15,003 nucleotides of DNA. Origin: Chloroflexota bacterium. Lineage in GTDB: Bacteria > Chloroflexota > Limnocylindria > Limnocylindrales > CSP1-4. The notes under the pieces were generated by a model. It made no database searches. It was not told the origin of the DNA and saw only the letters and a list, made by a program, of their open reading frames with translations. Of this stretch, positions 12,565 to 15,003 are shown piece after piece. The stretch covers positions 1 through 15,003 of the forward strand of contig JAJYMP010000428.1 in the NCBI GenBank assembly GCA_021786915.1, given 5' to 3'. Every line of letters begins with the position of its first letter. Within the stretch, counting starts at the first letter, position 1. Position numbers and translations under genes: made by a program.

Positions 12565-12945
12565 ATGGCTCGACTGCGCACACGGCTCGCGGCGACGGCG
12601 GCCCTCGTCGGGACGGGCGCCGCGCGGCTCGCCGCGGCGCCCGCGGCCCACGGCGCCGACAGCGTGCCCAAGGGCGCGAGGGACGCGCTCGCCCCGGTGA
12701 CCGCGATGATCGGGACCCTCGTCGCGATCGGGATCGGCCTCGGGGTGGCCGTGTGCACCGCGGTCATCGTCTGGGGCGGCATCGAGAAGATGCTCGCGGG
12801 CTCGAACTCGGAGGCCGAGCACCGCGCCGCGCGCCGGATCAGCAACGGGATCATGGGCCTCGTCTGGATGATCGTCGCCAGCGTCGTGGTGTCCGTGATC
12901 GCGGCGATCGCCGTCGCGTACGGCCTCATCGCGAAGCCCTTCTGA
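12565..12945 (+). CDS. TrbC/VirB2-like pilin or small transfer membrane protein
   Basis: A 126-residue protein with an N-terminal basic signal region (MARLRTRLAATAALVG) and likely cleavage near AAHGADS. Two hydrophobic helices follow: about residues 46-71 (VTAMIGTLVAIGIGLGVAVC and on) and 95-122. They are separated by a polar turn (EKMLAGSNSEAEHRAARRIS). This two-helix plan with a WGGIEKMLAG / RISNGIMGLVW turn is typical of type IV secretion pilin-like proteins of monoderm conjugative elements. GGAGG lies about 6 bases before the ATG. It is followed by a polytopic VirB6/TrbL-like gene. Confidence 0.75.
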   Translation: MARLRTRLAATAALVGTGAARLAAAPAAHGADSVPKGARDALAPVTAMIGTLVAIGIGLGVAVCTAVIVWGGIEKMLAGSNSEAEHRAARRISNGIMGLVWMIVASVVVSVIAAIAVAYGLIAKPF

Positions 12946-12961
12946 AGCCGGCGGTGGCCAC

Positions 12962-14098
12962 GTGGACCGGCAGGTGGGTCGGCGTCCGGCGATGTGGGCC
13001 TCTCGCTGGTCCGCCCGGGCGGGCGCTCGCGGGACCCCGCCGCTCGCGGCCGCGCTGCTCGCCCTCGCCGGCGTCGGCTTCGCCCTCGCGGCCGTCCGCC
13101 CCGCCCAGGCGGCGCCGGTCGACGCGCAGGCGTCGGCGCCGGCCGCGGCCACCGCCGACGCGGTCGGGTCCATCCCCATCGTCGGCGACCCCGTGTCGGC
13201 CCTGACCAGCTGGTACTCGGACCGGATCGGCGACGCGAACCGGATGGCCCTCGCGAACCTGCGGGGCCGCCTCCTGACGCCGCTCGACCCGCTGGGCGAC
13301 CCGCCGACGATGGCGCTGTACGGGGTGATGGTCTGGGTCACGGTCCCCCTGCTCACCCTCGGCGGCCTCGCGCTGGGGTTCCTGCTGATGACCGGCGGGG
13401 CCGACGGCGCGTCGGCCTACACGGTGCGCGACGTCACGCCGCGGTTCGTCACGGGCGCGGTCGTCGCGCTCCTCGGCGTGTACCTCGTCTCGGTCCTCGC
13501 CCAGTTCACCGCGGCGCTGGACGCGGCGGTCGTGGGCGTGTCGCTGCCCGCCGAGGCGGTCGGGCCCGCGTCCTCGTGGCCGGTCGGGGGCGGGGTGTTC
13601 GAGGTCCTCGTGAGGGGCGGGTTCGACCCGTCCGCCGCCCAGGGCCCGGACAACTGGAACGACGGGGCCTGGCTGTCGGCCGGGGCGATGGCCGCGACCC
13701 TCGGCACGCTCCTGGCCATGGGGACGTGGGTGCTCGCAGGCGTCGAGCGTCTGCTCGTGCTCGTCGGGCCGCTCTGCCTCGCCGCGCACGCGCTCGCCGC
13801 CACGGGGCGGGTCACGACGCTCTGGCTGCGCGCGCTCGCGGCCGTGTACCTCGTGCGGTTCGCCTGGACCGTCGCCTTCGCCCTGTTCAGCCTCATGGCC
13901 CTGGCGCACGTCGGCCCCTCGGGGGCCCCGCCCACGCTCGACGACACGAACGTCCTCCTCGGGCTCGCGGCGGGCGCGCTCGGCCTCATGCTCGCCATCC
14001 CGGTGGTCCTCGTCCCGCTCGCGCTCGGCGGCCTCGGCGCGGCCGCGTCCAGGACGGTGACCGTCGGGCGCCTCGTCGTGACGCGGGGCCTCGCGTGA
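12962..14098 (+). CDS. VirB6/TrbL-like polytopic transfer protein
   Basis: A 378-residue integral membrane protein. A signal or anchor helix (about 27-50, ending AQAAP) is followed by an amphipathic stretch (SIPIVGDPVSALTSWYSDRI) and about six hydrophobic helices near residues 118-142, 158-185, 238-256, 260-278, 285-315 and 328-360. Size and layout fit the inner-membrane channel component VirB6/TrbL of type IV secretion, though these proteins diverge strongly and the assignment rests on topology and context. The GTG at 12962 is uncertain; a GTG at 12974 and an ATG at 12992 are alternatives and none has a strong ribosome site. Its stop overlaps the next gene by four bases. Confidence 0.7.
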   Translation: MDRQVGRRPAMWASRWSARAGARGTPPLAAALLALAGVGFALAAVRPAQAAPVDAQASAPAAATADAVGSIPIVGDPVSALTSWYSDRIGDANRMALANLRGRLLTPLDPLGDPPTMALYGVMVWVTVPLLTLGGLALGFLLMTGGADGASAYTVRDVTPRFVTGAVVALLGVYLVSVLAQFTAALDAAVVGVSLPAEAVGPASSWPVGGGVFEVLVRGGFDPSAAQGPDNWNDGAWLSAGAMAATLGTLLAMGTWVLAGVERLLVLVGPLCLAAHALAATGRVTTLWLRALAAVYLVRFAWTVAFALFSLMALAHVGPSGAPPTLDDTNVLLGLAAGALGLMLAIPVVLVPLALGGLGAAASRTVTVGRLVVTRGLA

Positions 14099-15003
14099 AC
14101 GACCGCGGCAGGGTCGAGGTGCCCGAGAACGGGATGCGGACCGAGCCGGTCGCCCTCGGGCTCTCCGCGGTCCAGCTGCTCCTCTGCGGGGCGGCCGTGC
14201 TCGCTGCGGCCGCGCTCAACGCCGCCGACCTGTGGCTGCCGGCGAAGCTCGCGCTGATGGGCGCCGTCGCCGGGCCGGTCGTGCTCGTCGCGATCCTCCC
14301 GGTCGGCGGCGAGCCCGCGTACCGGTGGGTCGCCCGCGCGGCCCGGTACGCCCGCGGCCCGAAGGTCTGGCACGCGGCGATCGCGGACCCCCCGACGACC
14401 GAGGCGGCGGCCGGAAGCCGGTCGGCGGGGGCGCCCGAGGCCCCGCATAAGCCGCAGATAAGCGGCACGCGAGATGATCGCGACGCTGAGAGGGACGATC
14501 CGGGCGCCGAGCGGCCGGCCGCCGTGGTTGACAGCCGGCCCGAATCGCGGGACCCTCGCGGCGGAAACGCTCCGAGCGTCCAGGAGCCGCGAACGATGGG
14601 GGACCAGATCGTCTCGCTCCGCGTCGTCCGCGACGACCCGGAACCGGCGCCGCAAGGCCCGGAACCGGCCGAGGCCCAGACGGACCGGCCGGCCGTGGTC
14701 CCTCACCTCCTGCCCGGGCTGCGGATCGTCGCGCTCCTCTCGTTCGCGGGCGGGGTCGGCAAGACCACGCTCGCCGTGGAAGCGGCGACTCTGGTCTCGG
14801 CGCACGCCCGGTACCGCACGATGGACGGCGACGAGCACCCGCTCCGCGTCCTGCTCCTCGACGCGAGCCGCGTGACCTCGGGCGCCGCCGGCATCCGCCT
14901 GGGCCTCTCGGGCGAGGCGCTGTCGCGGGCGGCGAACCCCGCCCGTTGGCACCACCCGCGCGCGGTCGAGGACCTCGCCGTGCCGACGCGCTGGGGCGTG
15001 GAC
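14095..15003 (+). CDS. PrgI-like membrane domain fused to a ParA/MinD-like ATPase (partial)
   Basis: An open frame from the GTG at 14095 to the window end, 303 codons with no stop. Residues 20-70 hold two membrane helices followed by GEPAYRWVARAARYARGPKVW, the layout of PrgI-family proteins from Gram-positive conjugation loci. Residues 95-205 are a long Pro/Arg/Glu/Asp-rich linker. From about 208 a SIMIBI-type P-loop domain begins: IVALLSFAGGVGKTTLAVEA with Lys223-Thr224 in Walker A, and RVLLLDASRVTSG with Asp256 as the likely Walker A' aspartate. The position of the signature lysine of ParA/MinD proteins (KGGxGKT) is Ala218. The start overlaps the VirB6-like stop (GTGA). It may organise or energise transfer at the membrane; the rest is outside the window. 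Confidence 0.72.
   Translation, partial: MNDRGRVEVPENGMRTEPVALGLSAVQLLLCGAAVLAAAALNAADLWLPAKLALMGAVAGPVVLVAILPVGGEPAYRWVARAARYARGPKVWHAAIADPPTTEAAAGSRSAGAPEAPHKPQISGTRDDRDAERDDPGAERPAAVVDSRPESRDPRGGNAPSVQEPRTMGDQIVSLRVVRDDPEPAPQGPEPAEAQTDRPAVVPHLLPGLRIVALLSFAGGVGKTTLAVEAATLVSAHARYRTMDGDEHPLRVLLLDASRVTSGAAGIRLGLSGEALSRAANPARWHHPRAVEDLAVPTRWGVD

Noticed and set aside
12379..13909. Long minus-strand frames across the transfer genes.
   Set aside because: They are rich in Arg/Pro/Gly/Asp with no recognisable fold and lie opposite hydrophobic membrane genes; high GC produces such frames.

Overview
This 15 kb window is very GC-rich bacterial chromosome with GTG/TTG starts, many 1-4 base gene overlaps, lipoproteins with lipobox cysteines and a copper protein with auracyanin-like ligand spacing. 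That combination suggests a high-GC monoderm-type lineage such as Chloroflexota or Actinomycetota. There is no rRNA or marker gene to fix the lineage.

Left part (1-11.5 kb) looks like resident chromosome with a metal, redox and envelope theme. On the minus strand are a truncated hydrophobic ORF at the edge, a degenerate CBS-like protein and a membrane-anchored cupredoxin. Divergent from these on the plus strand are a DoxX-family membrane protein, a small lipoprotein and a four-helix membrane protein with a CCAHH motif. A ZIP metal transporter follows on the minus strand, then three exported or lipid-anchored proteins of unknown function. Next is a TlpA-like thioredoxin with a cystathionine gamma-synthase/lyase, and an OmpR-type two-component system whose kinase has a methionine/histidine-rich outer loop. 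Divergent from the two-component system is an atypical Nramp-type transporter.

The most interesting signal is regulatory. Five intergenic sites carry three 5-base cores of the type YTGAS at exact 11-base spacing, the layout expected for a PhoB/OmpR-type response regulator. They lie upstream of the cupredoxin, the lipoprotein/CCAHH pair, the ZIP transporter, tlpA-CGS and the response regulator itself. At the first two genes the layout is nearly identical: array, 9-10 bases, an xAxxxT -10-like hexamer, 7 bases, ATG, and no Shine-Dalgarno. This suggests a local self-regulated metal/redox regulon with leaderless transcripts. It is an inference from sequence pattern alone.

Right part (about 11.6 kb to the end) appears to be the start of a conjugative or integrative element: a TrbC/VirB2-like pilin candidate, a polytopic VirB6/TrbL-like protein, and an open-ended protein fusing a PrgI-like membrane domain to a ParA/MinD-like P-loop. 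These are preceded by two overlapping genes that together encode four Phd/YefM-like antitoxin domains with no toxin gene beside them, perhaps acting as the element's own regulators. No tRNA, rRNA, CRISPR array or insertion sequence was recognised.
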